Part shown: positions 51,754 to 62,114 of the stretch, piece after piece
Layout: each line of letters starts with the position of its first letter
Numbering within the stretch: position 1 is the stretch's first letter
Assembly: GCA_020636005.1 (NCBI GenBank)
Contig: JACJYR010000005.1
Location: 248,001 to 312,000, forward strand
Direction of reading: 5' to 3'
Source of the DNA: Lewinellaceae bacterium
GTDB lineage: Bacteria > Bacteroidota > Bacteroidia > Chitinophagales > Saprospiraceae
DNA: 64,000 nucleotides
The notes under the pieces: generated by a model
Told to the model about the DNA's origin: nothing
Seen by the model: the letters and a program-made list of their open reading frames with translations, nothing else
Database searches by the model: none
Made by a program: the position numbers and the translations under genes

Positions 51754-54700
51754 TTAACCTTTCACCTTGCCCCGAAACTCCGAAGGCGCCATGCCATAAG
51801 TTTGGGTGAAAACCCGGGTGAAATAACCGGGGTCGTTGAAGCCTGTGTCGTACGCTATTTCCCCGATATTCTCCTCGGTCTCAAGCATCAATATCCGGGC
51901 CTTTTCCAGGCGGATCATCCGGATAAACCTGTTCGGGGGGAGCCCCGTCAGGGCCGTCATTTTACGGTGGAGTTGGGAGCGGCTCATGCCCACTTCCCTG
52001 CCCAGTTCGTTGGTGCCGAATTGGGGGTCACTCATCCGTGCGGAGACAATGGCCTTCACTTTTTCAACGAAGGCATCCTCCTTTTTCCGGGCAGCGGAAG
52101 GCCGGCCGGTCTCACCCAACCCTGCTTGCCCAATGGCAGCGGCGAGGTAGTGTTCCTGCAATTTCTGCCGGAGTTCCAACAGCTTTCGGATGCGTACCAG
52201 CAGTTCTTTTTTGTCAAAGGGTTTGGAGAGGTAGGCATCTGCGCCACAGTCAAGCCCCTGCAGCCTGCTTTCGGCATCGGCTTTGGCGGTCAATAAGATA
52301 ATGGGGATGTGGCTGGTGCGGTCATCGTTTTTCAAGGTTTGGCAGACCTCGAACCCGTCTTTCAGGGGCATCATGATGTCGCTGACGATGAGGTCAGGGA
52401 TGGTTTCAATGGCTTTGTCAATACCCTCCTGGCCGTTGGCGGCAGTACTCAACTGGTAGTTTCCCTCCAGGAAAGCGGACAGGTATTTCACCACATCGTG
52501 GTTGTCTTCGATAAGGAGGATCTGTGGTTGACCGGATCCCCCAGCCATACCAGGTACAGGCAGGTTGAAGACTGTTTGGCTGCCGCCATTATTCTTGCTG
52601 TTTAGAATGGGTTTTTCAAATTCAATGAATCTATCTCCGGCGGGTGTGGAGGCTGTCTTTTTCACAGGCAACAAAACGTTAAATACCGTCCCTTGCCCAA
52701 CCTTGCTTTCAACTGAAATTTGCCCGCCCAGCAACCCCGTCAATTCCTTTGTGAGCGCCAGGCCTATGCCGGTACCCTCCCCGGGCCGGGTATGCGAGTC
52801 GTCGGCCTGGTAAAAACGGTTGAAAATAAAAGGTACTTTTTCTGCCGGGATGCCAATGCCGTTGTCCGTGACGCTGATGCGTAAACAGGGTGTGTTTTCA
52901 ATCGAAACGGGCTGTGCCAAGACCCCCACTTCCCCACCAGCTCCGGTAAATTTCATGGCATTCGACATCAGGTTGGCCATGATTTGCTGCAACTTTTCAG
53001 CGTCGTAGCCCATGACAAGCTCGTCGGTTGTAGCCCCAAAATGCAGGTCAATGTCCTTGGCCTCCGCCTGAGAGTGGAAGGATTCGACCAGGTATTTCAG
53101 ATACACAATGATGTCTCCCTGCACCATATTCAAGGGCATGTTGCCTGACTCCAGTTTGCGCAGGTCGAGCATCTGGTTGACCAGGCGAAGGAGTTGGCTG
53201 CTGTTGCGTTGGATGGTTTGCACGCCATCTTCGAGCCAGCGCTTGGGGTCCTCCCGGATTTGATCGGCCATGCCGGAGATGACCGTCAGCGGGGTGCGGA
53301 ACTCGTGGGTGATGTTGGTGTAGAGGCGGGTCTTGAACGTGTCGAGTTCCTTGAGGCGGATGTTTTCGGCGTGTTCGAGCTGTTTGCCCAATTGAAAGCG
53401 GTAGATGGCAAACAACAGCCCTCCTGCCGAAAGGAAATAGCCAATATAGGCCCACCAGGTGCGCCACCAGGGCGGGGTGATGATGATTTTGAGCGAAGCG
53501 CCTGATTTGTTCCAGATGCCGTCGCCGTTGGAGCCCTTTACCCGCAGGGTGTAAGTGCCGGGATCGAGGTTGGTGAATGTGATTTCCCTCTTGGTGCCGA
53601 GCGGTATCCACTTATTACTAAAACCTTCAAGCTGGTAGGCATATTGGTTTTTGGCGGTTTTGCGATAGCTGAGGGCGGTGAACTGGAAGGTGAGGATGTT
53701 GTCAAAATAGGAGACCGTCACTTCTTTCAAATCAACTATGCCCTTCGCTTTAATTAGTTCCACTGTCCCTTTTTTTGTATTGAAATACGTGAAACCAGTG
53801 ATGTAAACGGGTGGGATAAAACTGTCCTCTTCGATACTATCTGGGTGAAAGGCAACCAACCCTTCCGGGGTGCCAAAGTAGAAGAAACCAGATTTTTTAC
53901 TTTTAAAAAACCCACCGGAGAATTCAACGGATGGCAAACCATCGGTCAGGTCGAAATTGAGGAACTTTTTCGTTTTGGGGTTAAACCTGGACAAACCGCT
54001 CATCGTGCTTATCCAGAGATTTTCATGGCCATCTTCCAGGATGCCCGACACGTTATTGTTGGCCAGGCCGTCGTTGGTGCAATAGGTCGTAAAAATCTTT
54101 GTTTTAGGGTCAAATCTTTTAAGTCCTTCCCCCGTGCCTATCCATAGAATGCCTTTGGTGTCTTCATAAATGAGGGAAATGGCGGCTTTTCCGTACCTGA
54201 TGCCCCTATCCGGCAGGTATTCGTGAAAGGTGCCGCTGGAGCGGTCGTATGTTTTCAACTCGCCGAACAGCGTGCCGAACCAAAGTGTGCCCCTGCTGTC
54301 TTCAAAAATCACATTGGCATCTGTCCATTTTCGGCCCTTGTTATTGTCGGATTTCCAAAGGACTGGCAGGAAGTTTTCCGTTTTGGGGTTGAACTGCATG
54401 ACGCCGCCCCAGGTGGCCAGCCAAATCACGCCCTCCCTGTCCTTGGAGATACACCTGATATATCGCACTGCATTGATGCCTTTAGTGCCAATGTTATGGA
54501 ATTTTCCGCTTGATTTGTTCAAAAGCTCGAGCCCGTGGTCAACGATGGAAAGCAGGAAGATGCCGTCCCCGATTTCGAGCATATTGTAAACTTCATTCCG
54601 CCAGATAGTAGAAGGGTCTTGTGATTGGTGTTCGTATAAAATATGCTGCCCTGTCATGGGATCAATCCGGTGCAGGCCATTTTCACTGTTGATCCATAAT

Positions 54701-55866
54701 ATCCCTTCGCTGTCCTCCTGAATATAAGTGATTGAATTATTATTAAGCCCTTTCAGGTGGTGGGGGCCGAGCGGGTAATTTCGAAAACGATCCTGCAGCC
54801 TGTCCTGCCGCAACAGCCCTTTGTCGGTGCCCACCCAAAGGATGCCTTCCCGGTCAACAAGGGAACAAAAATATGCGTTGGCATTGGGAAGCCCCCAGGT
54901 ATAATCCTGGTTGGATAAGAATGACACAGAGGCCTTGGAGACGGGGTCGAAGCGGCTGATGCCCCCAATACCTGCAAACCACAAAAAGCCGGAAGGGTCA
55001 ACGGACAAATCATTGTTGGTATTGAGGTGGATATTAGGGTTATCTATATTGGGCAAAAAATACAGCTCATATTTCCAGGTGGCAGGATCGAAATGATAAA
55101 TACCCATGTCGGAGGCCATCCAGAATTTATGCTCCTTGTCAATATACACTCCATTAATGTAATATTTACCCCAAGTTTTGTCCACGGCCTTATCCTTTTT
55201 GAAAACATAATGGAACTGCTCTTTTTCCCGGTCAAACCGGGCAAGGCCGAAGTAATAAGTTCCTACCCAAAGATCTTTTGTGCTGTCCTCAAAAACGATG
55301 GTGACCCAATTACCTTTCAGGCTGAGCGAGTCATTCGGGTTATTTAAATACCTTTTGAGCAGGCCGGTTTTCTTGTCCAGACGGTTTACCCCCCCGGCAT
55401 AAGTGCCCACCCAAATGTACCCTTCGTGGTCTTCGCTGATATCGGTAACACCATCGTTGCTCAAACTGAGGCTGTCGCTTGGATGGTGTTGGTAACGTTG
55501 AAACTCCTCCGAGTTGCTGTCAAAAGAATTAAGCCCGCCGGACAGGGTGCCGATCCATAGCTTTCCCTGGCTGTCCTCGAAAAGGTCCATGATGCAGTTA
55601 TCGGACAAGCTGCAATCATCATCAGGATCATTCTTATAGACGGTGAAATGGTACCCATCAAAGCGGGCCAGGCCGTCGCCTGTGCCAATCCAAATGTAGC
55701 CGTGCCTGTCCTGCAACAGGCAGCGGGCCGAAGAACTTGGCAGGCCATCCTTTCGGGTCAGTAGCTTGAATTGTAGGTTGGACGACTGGGCAAATGCCCC
55801 GGCACAAGTTAAGGTTACAATTGCCAGTGATAGCAACCAGTTGGGGAATTGGCAAGGGGTTTCCAT
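51754..55866 (-). CDS. Hybrid two-component system sensor kinase/response regulator with propeller sensor and AraC output (HTCS)
   Basis: This 1370-residue one-protein system has a signal peptide (about 1-26), then two seven-bladed beta-propellers with repeated WIGT/WVGT blades (about 30-720) and a Y_Y_Y domain (about 745-805). A membrane segment follows at about 805-825 (YIGYFLSAGGLLFAIYRF). HisKA comes next with ITHEFRTPL (phospho-His about 850) and HATPase with the G1/G2-type GIPAEKV and GTGIGLALTKEL. A REC domain has LLIEDN and the phospho-Asp in VSDIMMP (about 1160), and the protein ends with an AraC-type HTH (about 1270-1370). Such HTCS proteins sense extracellular glycans or small molecules and activate nearby genes. 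It converges on the amidotransferase gene, so it may regulate the amine cluster, but polysaccharide-utilisation genes are not adjacent. Confidence 0.92.
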   Translation of the reverse strand: METPCQFPNWLLSLAIVTLTCAGAFAQSSNLQFKLLTRKDGLPSSSARCLLQDRHGYIWIGTGDGLARFDGYHFTVYKNDPDDDCSLSDNCIMDLFEDSQGKLWIGTLSGGLNSFDSNSEEFQRYQHHPSDSLSLSNDGVTDISEDHEGYIWVGTYAGGVNRLDKKTGLLKRYLNNPNDSLSLKGNWVTIVFEDSTKDLWVGTYYFGLARFDREKEQFHYVFKKDKAVDKTWGKYYINGVYIDKEHKFWMASDMGIYHFDPATWKYELYFLPNIDNPNIHLNTNNDLSVDPSGFLWFAGIGGISRFDPVSKASVSFLSNQDYTWGLPNANAYFCSLVDREGILWVGTDKGLLRQDRLQDRFRNYPLGPHHLKGLNNNSITYIQEDSEGILWINSENGLHRIDPMTGQHILYEHQSQDPSTIWRNEVYNMLEIGDGIFLLSIVDHGLELLNKSSGKFHNIGTKGINAVRYIRCISKDREGVIWLATWGGVMQFNPKTENFLPVLWKSDNNKGRKWTDANVIFEDSRGTLWFGTLFGELKTYDRSSGTFHEYLPDRGIRYGKAAISLIYEDTKGILWIGTGEGLKRFDPKTKIFTTYCTNDGLANNNVSGILEDGHENLWISTMSGLSRFNPKTKKFLNFDLTDGLPSVEFSGGFFKSKKSGFFYFGTPEGLVAFHPDSIEEDSFIPPVYITGFTYFNTKKGTVELIKAKGIVDLKEVTVSYFDNILTFQFTALSYRKTAKNQYAYQLEGFSNKWIPLGTKREITFTNLDPGTYTLRVKGSNGDGIWNKSGASLKIIITPPWWRTWWAYIGYFLSAGGLLFAIYRFQLGKQLEHAENIRLKELDTFKTRLYTNITHEFRTPLTVISGMADQIREDPKRWLEDGVQTIQRNSSQLLRLVNQMLDLRKLESGNMPLNMVQGDIIVYLKYLVESFHSQAEAKDIDLHFGATTDELVMGYDAEKLQQIMANLMSNAMKFTGAGGEVGVLAQPVSIENTPCLRISVTDNGIGIPAEKVPFIFNRFYQADDSHTRPGEGTGIGLALTKELTGLLGGQISVESKVGQGTVFNVLLPVKKTASTPAGDRFIEFEKPILNSKNNGGSQTVFNLPVPGMAGGSGQPQILLIEDNHDVVKYLSAFLEGNYQLSTAANGQEGIDKAIETIPDLIVSDIMMPLKDGFEVCQTLKNDDRTSHIPIILLTAKADAESRLQGLDCGADAYLSKPFDKKELLVRIRKLLELRQKLQEHYLAAAIGQAGLGETGRPSAARKKEDAFVEKVKAIVSARMSDPQFGTNELGREVGMSRSQLHRKMTALTGLPPNRFIRMIRLEKARILMLETEENIGEIAYDTGFNDPGYFTRVFTQTYGMAPSEFRGKVKG

Positions 55867-56160
55867 GATTCAGCGCATTTGGTTTGCAAACAGAACCTTC
55901 AATGAGGGGAGGTGGGCTGCAATTACCCTGCGGGTAATTGCCAAATTTATGGTTTATTGTCGAAACCCTCAATAGAAAAAGCACGGACAACATCCGTGCG
56001 GAAAAATGCGCTGAAAGTTACGTTACCTATTTTACAGACGCTGAAAAATTCGCTCATGTTCTGTTTGTGCTAGGGAGCGAGAATGGAACTGTCTCATAAG
56101 TCGCCGTCAAGTTCGTTACGACCAAATTATTGAGATTGAAAATTTAGGATCGAAGGAAAA
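55867..56160. other. Spacer upstream of the HTCS gene
   Basis: No gene seen. A short stem GCACGGA/TCCGTGC lies at about 55981-55999, about 115 bp upstream of the HTCS start (minus strand). CTGTCTCATAAGTCGCC at about 56089-56105 is the inverse of a sequence near 58212, suggesting an outer element that contained the decayed IS. Confidence 0.4.
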
Positions 56161-57888
56161 ATAATCCCGATGTGAAATACGGCTTTTGCACCGAAAAAAA
56201 TCGCTGCCTCAACGCCGGTTATTCGGCTCAGAATGCAGTACTTCTGGCAAAAGCCCCCAAGTTCTTTGATATTTCAGGATAACCAATCCTGCTTCCCGGG
56301 CAGTGTTGTGCTGCCAGGAATCCCAAGTGGACCAATCATGTTCGCTCCGCACTCCTAAACGTAGGCAAGACAAGGTGCCAGGCCTTGGAATATTTTTTCC
56401 ATTGACTGCCCTTTTTTCATCATCACAAAGACGTGTTCGATGAGCAGGGCGAGCCCTTCGGCCTTCATCAGCCTCCGCAGGAAAGGCAGCGTGCTGTTCG
56501 TCTCCGTTTGGAGCCGCTGTTGAATACTTGACAAGAGGCCAGAGTCGTGGACTGTACATTTGAGCATGGAGTATGCGACGACCACAAAGGCGACATACGT
56601 TTGTATAGCCTTCTCGTTTCGCACCTGGTACCCTTCCAGCCCTTCGGCCTTGCCCTCCTGGTGATAGGTCTCAACAGGCCATCTGTGCAAGGCGGATGCG
56701 CAGAATGCCACTGGGACGCCAGTCCAGGCGGTTGGTGACCGTGAATGTGGGCCGGTCACTCAGGTCTTCCCGCAGGAAGGAGATGACCAGCCGTTGTTTT
56801 TTATCGAAGCCCCTTACACGGTGGTTGGCAAAATAGGCATAGCATATCTGCTTTTCCCTTTGTAAGTAAAGCCTGTTTTGGACGTTGTTGCGGGGGAAGG
56901 CCCTTGCCGCAGTTTCTTGACAAGCTCTTTGAGCGGCACCTCATTGCCACTGTCCCGGTCGGTGGCGTACTGATCCTCCCGCAGGGCACCTACGTAATCC
57001 AGGCCAAGTTCCCCGCTGATGGCCCCGCACAGTTCGGCAGAGGTGAAGCCTGTGTCCAGGGCGACAGGGAAGCTGTCTTGTGGGCACATGGAACGGAACT
57101 TCCGCAGCAGTTCAAGGGCGATGAGGTTTTGGTCTTATAGATGCTTACCACACCGGGGTGTTTCTTCCGGCCGTCCTTGTAGCGGGGCACGGATATAGTT
57201 GCGCCACTGTTGGGGCTGGCTGTGTCTGTTGTCCCATTTCTGTTCGTTTATCACAAAGCCCCGGCCACGCAGGTAAGTGGCCACGGCTTCCCAATCGGGC
57301 GGCTCCCTACACATACGGTACAAGACAGGATAGTCCGTCAGGTCGTCGCTGTAGTGCAGCGTGACCAGGTCGTGCGCCCAACGGTAGCATTTGTGGACAT
57401 AATCGAAATGATAGTAGATATTGTCGAAGTGCCTGCCATAGTGCTTCAGCAGGCTATTGTCCACACTCAGCACGCCCTTTTCCTTGAAGCAGGTACCGGC
57501 ACCGCCCTGGAGCATGTCCAGCCGGACAAGGTTGATTTCTTCAAGGTCAAAGTTCTGGCGGTTGAAGAATTTGTTGAAACTGGCCTGGTGTCGGGGGGAA
57601 TGGATGAACATCCGGTTGATGGCCTCCAGGGTCTTGTTGTCGCTGACAATGAACCCCGATACGGCCTTCTTGAAATGTTCATAGCCTTCCGGGCTGAAAC
57701 AATGCTCAAAAATCGGGGCGTATTTCTTTACAATACTTGGAAAGTCAACCAATAGCATCATGTTCTCAGTTTTGGAACAAAAGGTAATGGTTTTAACTTT
57801 TGAACCAAAATGGTTATCCTAAAATGTCAATGAACTGGGGTTTTATGGCCGATTTCGGTGCAAAAGCCGTATGTGAAATCGGGATTAT
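56161..57888 (-). mobile_element. Decayed insertion sequence (IS4/IS701-like) with terminal inverted repeats
   Basis: The left end at 56161-56203 reads ATAATCCCGATGTGAAATAC then GGCTTTTGCACCGAAA. The right end at 57851-57888 is its near-complement. Between them lies one broken DDE transposase. The flanking halves (left 56130-56160, right 57889-57955) join to give the dispersed repeat that is intact at 19462-19562, so the IS landed inside a copy of that repeat. Confidence 0.7.
56215..57761 (-). pseudogene. Frameshifted DDE transposase of the decayed IS
   Basis: The minus strand encodes pieces of one protein in at least three frames. Start piece (57761-57135): FIHSPRHQASFNKFFNRQNF and YRWAHDLVTLHYSDDLTDYP. 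Middle piece (about 57089-56814): FPVALDTGFTSAELCGAISG and TYKGKSRYAMPIL. End piece (about 56759-56355): LHRWPVETYHQEGKAEGLEG then YQVRNEKAIQTYVAF, the Y-x2-EK/W-x-VE-type end of IS4/IS701 transposases. A last bit to about 56215 ends PGKQDW-like. The breaks show it is no longer active. Confidence 0.8.
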
Positions 57889-57954
57889 TTTTAAAAAACC
57901 CTTCCATTGCTGGGGTTTTCAAAATCAAAATGGTGAAGTTATTTTTTCATCGTT

Positions 57955-58113
57955 CCTTAAGCGATTTTATTTCGCCCTGCCTTGTCATCGCCGAAGGCGA
58001 CCTGCAACGTCACGAGGGCTGTTACGAAGGCACTTTTAGCAGCCCTCATGACGTGCAGGTTGCCTTCGGCAATGACAAGGGGGAGGAGGTTATAAAATCG
58101 GTTAAAAAGTCAA
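57955..58113. repeat. Dispersed hairpin element, copy 1
   Basis: The element has outer ends TAAGCGATTTTAT and ATAAAATCGGTTA, and an inner stem. The left inner arm is CGCCGAAGGCGACCTGCAAC then GTCACGAGGGCTG. The right arm is CAGCCCTCATGACGTGCAGG then TTGCCTTCGGCAATGAC. Only a few pairs are mismatched over about 40 bp. The second copy at 62115-62285 has the same plan. It lies in the gene-free 57762-58347 stretch next to the decayed IS. Confidence 0.75.
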
Positions 58114-58347
58114 TTTTTATTATTTGGTCGCCTATAAGGATTGAGCGCTTTTCATTTTAGAATGCTGCCTTTATTTTGCTTGTCGCCAAATAAATTTGGC
58201 GGTTACGAGGGCAGAGGCGACTTATGAGGCAGCCTCTTGTGCTTCCTGTTTCAGTACAAAGAGAATATGAGCGACCAAAATTTTCTTGATAAAAAGCAGG
58301 GTTTGACAATCATCTGGTGGCAGGCCCGAAAGCATGCCAGCAAAAAA
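58114..58347. other. Spacer downstream of the Kelch gene
   Basis: No gene. GGCGACTTATGAGGCAGCC at 58212-58230 is an inverted partner of the sequence at 56089-56105. The remaining sequence shows no further structure. Confidence 0.4.
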
Positions 58348-59733
58348 TCATTGTTTAACTAATTTTTTGGTGGTAGTTCCTTGTTCGCCGGAGATTTTGA
58401 CGATGTGAATGCCGGCATTCATGTCCGCTACATTCATCGAAAGCCAATTGCCGTTTGGCATTTCAACTGCCTTCAACAGCTTGCCGTTCAGGTCAAAAAT
58501 TTGCACTGTAAGAGCATGGTTATTACCATTTTGAACTTCAAGCCGTAGTTGGCCTGAAGCAGGATTAGGGAAGATTGAAAAACCAATATCCTCCGACCTC
58601 TCCCGGGCGGCACTGAAAGTCGGATCTGTAAAAATTTCGACTTCATCAAAAGAGCCAGCTCCGCCCGCTACAAAAAATTGGTTGCGTGCGACAGCGGCGG
58701 CATGGTTGATTCTTCCATTCTGAAGTTCATCGGTTGTCCATTCCTGGGCAGCAGCATCATAGATGTCCACCATAGCCGAAAACGGGGATGTCCAGATGTA
58801 ATGGGTCAGGTCGTATTTTCCGCCTGCGGCGAAAAAAATCCTTTCGCCCATTACAGCGCTTCTCATGCCGCCACGGGCTTCAGAAAGCTGGGCGCTTTCC
58901 CAGGTCATGGTTTCAAGATCGAGAATTTCAACCTTATCGGTAACCTCAAAATCGCCCGTGACTCCCCCTGCAATGAAAGCTTTTCCGTTGAGTATTTCTG
59001 CGGAACACCAGCCCTTGGCCTCCGAAAGCGTCGTGACGGACCATAGCCCTGTCGCAGCATCGTAGATATCCATGGTGTCTGTCACCGTACCGCTCGCCGT
59101 TTGCCCCCCGGCGAACACGGCGATGTTGCCTGCTACTGCGGCGGCCATGCCCACCCGTGGCCTTGACAGGTTGGCGGTGCTCCATTCGCCTGTTGCCAAA
59201 TCATAGATGTCCACCACGGAGGAAGTAGTGATGATGGTTGGGGTCGAGACAAAATCACCGGTAAGGTTGGAAATGCCGCCAGCAAAGAGCAATTTACCCC
59301 CTGCGTGTACGGCACTCAATTCACTGCGGCCTTCCGACAATGATTCAGTTGTCCACTCCCCGCTCAGGGTATCGTAAATGTCCACAACGTCGAGCATGAC
59401 AGGGGAGAGCCAGGAGTTGGACAGGCCGCCGGCAAAGTAAACCCTGCCTTCAGTGGCTACGCCGGCTGCATTGCAGCGTGGCGTTGATACTTCCAAAGTT
59501 TGCTCCCATGCCCCATATTCAGCATTATATACGTCAACATGGGAATGAAAGCCGGAAAAGGAACTGGCTGGCCCAAAAAACACCCGGCCGCCCAGGGAGA
59601 CCGCAGAAAACTGGCCATGTTGGTTTGGCATTTGTTCCACCGTCCATTGTGAAATAGCGGCGGTCAGGCAGGCGCAGGTCAATAAACCGCACACCAGCCA
59701 CTTTTGAGGATTGGTAAAAAGTTTCATAGTCAA
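58348..59733 (-). CDS. Secreted Kelch-repeat protein with T9SS sorting domain
   Basis: This 461-residue protein has a signal peptide (about 1-28, ending TAAIS). It has six to seven Kelch blades with the pattern GGRVFFGPASS, VDVYNAEYGAWEQ, VYFAGGLSNSW, VDIYDTLSGEWTTE and so on. The T9SS domain begins at about 381 with FSIFPNPASGQLRLE and ends TTKKLVKQ. Kelch propellers usually mediate protein or glycan contacts. The ATG at 59733 is followed by a second at 59727; either may be used. It is one of three propeller-type T9SS proteins in the window. Confidence 0.88.
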   Translation of the reverse strand: MTMKLFTNPQKWLVCGLLTCACLTAAISQWTVEQMPNQHGQFSAVSLGGRVFFGPASSFSGFHSHVDVYNAEYGAWEQTLEVSTPRCNAAGVATEGRVYFAGGLSNSWLSPVMLDVVDIYDTLSGEWTTESLSEGRSELSAVHAGGKLLFAGGISNLTGDFVSTPTIITTSSVVDIYDLATGEWSTANLSRPRVGMAAAVAGNIAVFAGGQTASGTVTDTMDIYDAATGLWSVTTLSEAKGWCSAEILNGKAFIAGGVTGDFEVTDKVEILDLETMTWESAQLSEARGGMRSAVMGERIFFAAGGKYDLTHYIWTSPFSAMVDIYDAAAQEWTTDELQNGRINHAAAVARNQFFVAGGAGSFDEVEIFTDPTFSAARERSEDIGFSIFPNPASGQLRLEVQNGNNHALTVQIFDLNGKLLKAVEMPNGNWLSMNVADMNAGIHIVKISGEQGTTTKKLVKQ

Positions 59734-59825
59734 GCATTTTAGGATAGGCAGGAATGAAGCCTTGTCGTTTTCACCCCTGTCCGGAGAAGAGGGATTGAGC
59801 TCGGTGAAGCAGCATCCTTATCAGC

Positions 59826-61223
59826 TTATTGTTTGGCCAACTTACGGATGGCGGTACCGTGATCACATACCACCCTGACGATGTAAGCGCCTGGCGGGAG
59901 GTCGCTGATGCCCAGGGTCAATTGCTTTCCGGTCGTTTCAGCCATATTTCGGCATAGTTTGCCGGTCATATCGAATAGCTCCGCCTGGAAAGTTTCCTGT
60001 CTTTCGTTTTCAATAGAAATAATCAAGTAATCACTGGCTGGGTTAGGCGAGACAGTAACCTGAAAAGCTTGGCGAGGCTGGTTTTTTGTGGCCGATGAAA
60101 TCAATGGGTTGGCTGCCCAAAAGACAGAGCCGGATCCAGCGTTGGTATTGAAATCAAGCGATACCATGTCCAAATCCCCATCGCCATCAATATCAGCCAG
60201 CCCACTACAGAATACTTGTGAAGTAGTTGGCAGAGTGATATCGTGCAGTACCCATATCGTTCCATTATCCTGGTTTTCGGCCCAACCCAGGGCTTGCGGC
60301 GTAGTACCAAAACCATTCCCCCCATAGGTTACATCGGGGTCTCCGTCATTATCCAGATCGCCAATCTTGCCAAGTTGAATGGTTGGGGACAGATTGATAT
60401 TTGCCTCCTCCCACCCAGGATTTGAATAGTAGGCCACCTTTCCATCTGAATTCGAAACAACGTCGAGCGCCCCATCACCATTCAGGTCGCTGCAAAATCC
60501 TCCATAATGGTATGTCGTTCCTACCCCAATAACCTGGTGCTGAACCCAGCTTGTATCTGGCAAATGATTTTCCAGCCAAAAGACTTCATTAACAGCAGAT
60601 ACAATGTCAAGATCACCATCGCCATCCAAGTCTGCAACAGTACTGTAATTATGATCTCCTGTTCTTAATGTATGCGGATTATACGCTCCAGAATTGTCTA
60701 TATTTTCAAGCCAATACAGGCTGCCCAATCCCCCATAGTACTCAGGTACGACAATATCCAGATCGCCATCTCCGTCGAGATCGCCATACGATCCTTCCAT
60801 CCAGCCTATGTAATAGGGAGTGCTTAGAATCGTGTGTTTCTCCCAGGCGGAACCATGGGAAATATTTTCATTCCAGGTCAGCTCGTTCGGCTCTACCAAT
60901 GAAATAGGTGCCTTCAAAACATCGGGATCGCCATCACCATCCAGATCCTGGACGTCCACCCAGGCATATCCAGAATTGAAAAAGGAAGGGTCGATGAGGT
61001 GTGCTTCCCAACCGGGTTGCAGATTTTCATGCCAATAGACGGAATCACCGGCCTGAATGAGCACATCGGGGTCGCCATCGTTGTCGAAATCAGCTGTCCG
61101 TATCCACGCACCCTCAATGCCGGTGCGGAGGGTTTCCGTTTCCCAAAGCTGGGAATGGGCAATTTGCGGCAAGGTGAAGTATGCGGCGGCAAATGCCAGG
61201 GGGAGTAAAATTTTTGTTTTCAT
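59826..61223 (-). CDS. Secreted VCBS/FG-GAP calcium-binding repeat protein with T9SS sorting domain
   Basis: This 465-residue protein has a signal peptide (about 1-24, ending IAHSQ). It has many calcium-loop units DFDNDGDPDVLI, DLDGDGDPDVLK, DLDGDGDLDIVV and similar, placing it in the VCBS/FG-GAP propeller group. The C-terminal T9SS domain starts VTVSPNPASDYLIISIE and ends AIRKLAKQ. The ATG at 61223 (MKTKILLP) is preferred over the in-frame ATG at 61253 because it gives a normal signal peptide. A spacer of 92 bp separates it from the Kelch gene, and both are on the minus strand. Confidence 0.88.
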   Translation of the reverse strand: MKTKILLPLAFAAAYFTLPQIAHSQLWETETLRTGIEGAWIRTADFDNDGDPDVLIQAGDSVYWHENLQPGWEAHLIDPSFFNSGYAWVDVQDLDGDGDPDVLKAPISLVEPNELTWNENISHGSAWEKHTILSTPYYIGWMEGSYGDLDGDGDLDIVVPEYYGGLGSLYWLENIDNSGAYNPHTLRTGDHNYSTVADLDGDGDLDIVSAVNEVFWLENHLPDTSWVQHQVIGVGTTYHYGGFCSDLNGDGALDVVSNSDGKVAYYSNPGWEEANINLSPTIQLGKIGDLDNDGDPDVTYGGNGFGTTPQALGWAENQDNGTIWVLHDITLPTTSQVFCSGLADIDGDGDLDMVSLDFNTNAGSGSVFWAANPLISSATKNQPRQAFQVTVSPNPASDYLIISIENERQETFQAELFDMTGKLCRNMAETTGKQLTLGISDLPPGAYIVRVVCDHGTAIRKLAKQ

Positions 61224-62114
61224 GGTGAAGGGAATTTTATTGGTTATACACATGAACTATTTCCTCCCCAAATTGCGGTAATAAAAGCCAAAAGAGCTTG
61301 GACAAAATGCCCAAATACTTGGACATCTGTCGCATCGGACATTTAATTATGGAGCCAAAACAAAACAATCCGGTTATTTGAAAGGAAGGTTAAGCCATAA
61401 AGGCTAGGCGGGAATCGCTGACCAGCAGGGGCACTTCGGCCCACACCTAGGAAAAAGAAGGAAATACTCCGACCAAGCGGCCATACAACGTTCAGGTATC
61501 GCCGGTGCTTTCTTCGGACAGGGCGAGGTGCCGTCAGCAATTCATGTGCGAAAGAGAGGTTGCCCGTGTCGGGAGAGGCCAGCGATTCCTGGATGAACCA
61601 CTTTGCCGAATCCAATTTTTCAAGGCAGAGGTAGCATTTCCCAAGGGTACTTGATAATAGGAAATCAGGTTCCCTTTGAAGGGGTTGCGGCGGAAGGCGT
61701 CCTGGAACAGGGGCAGGGCCTATGGTTTTACCGGACAAACCAAACTGCTGTTCAGCAATGCAAATACGTCCATTCACCACAACAAAGCGTCAGCTCACCA
61801 CAACATAGCGTCAGCTCACCACAAAATTCAGAAGCGTAATTCAAGTAACGCTACATTTGACTTGATTTAAGCCATTTGATGTGGCGCATTTTGCAACGCT
61901 GAAATATCAGCAAAAAACCTTCTGAATCCTGCATTAAATCAACTAAAAAAAACAAGCCCGGACAGCGCAAAAACAAGCAAACTTTATAATACATCTGAGC
62001 CTGGTTCATACGACCGGCTGCTCCTGATTAACCCGCTTATTCTATTTGATCTTTGAAAACAATAAACCCGGTCGCCTGACTTCATAGCAGGCGGTTTTTT
62101 TTTTTGACTTTGAA
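61224..62114. other. Long spacer with a possible TPR gene ruin and 21-bp repeats
   Basis: No intact gene in about 890 bp. On the minus strand, about 61700-61500, pieces such as LGKCYLCLEKLDSAKWFIQE and SLASPDTGNLSFAHELL look like part of a TPR protein, but the frame breaks repeatedly. At 61771-61830 a 21-bp unit (TCACCACAACAAAGCGTCAGC) occurs about three times. AT-rich text follows to the next hairpin element. Confidence 0.45.
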
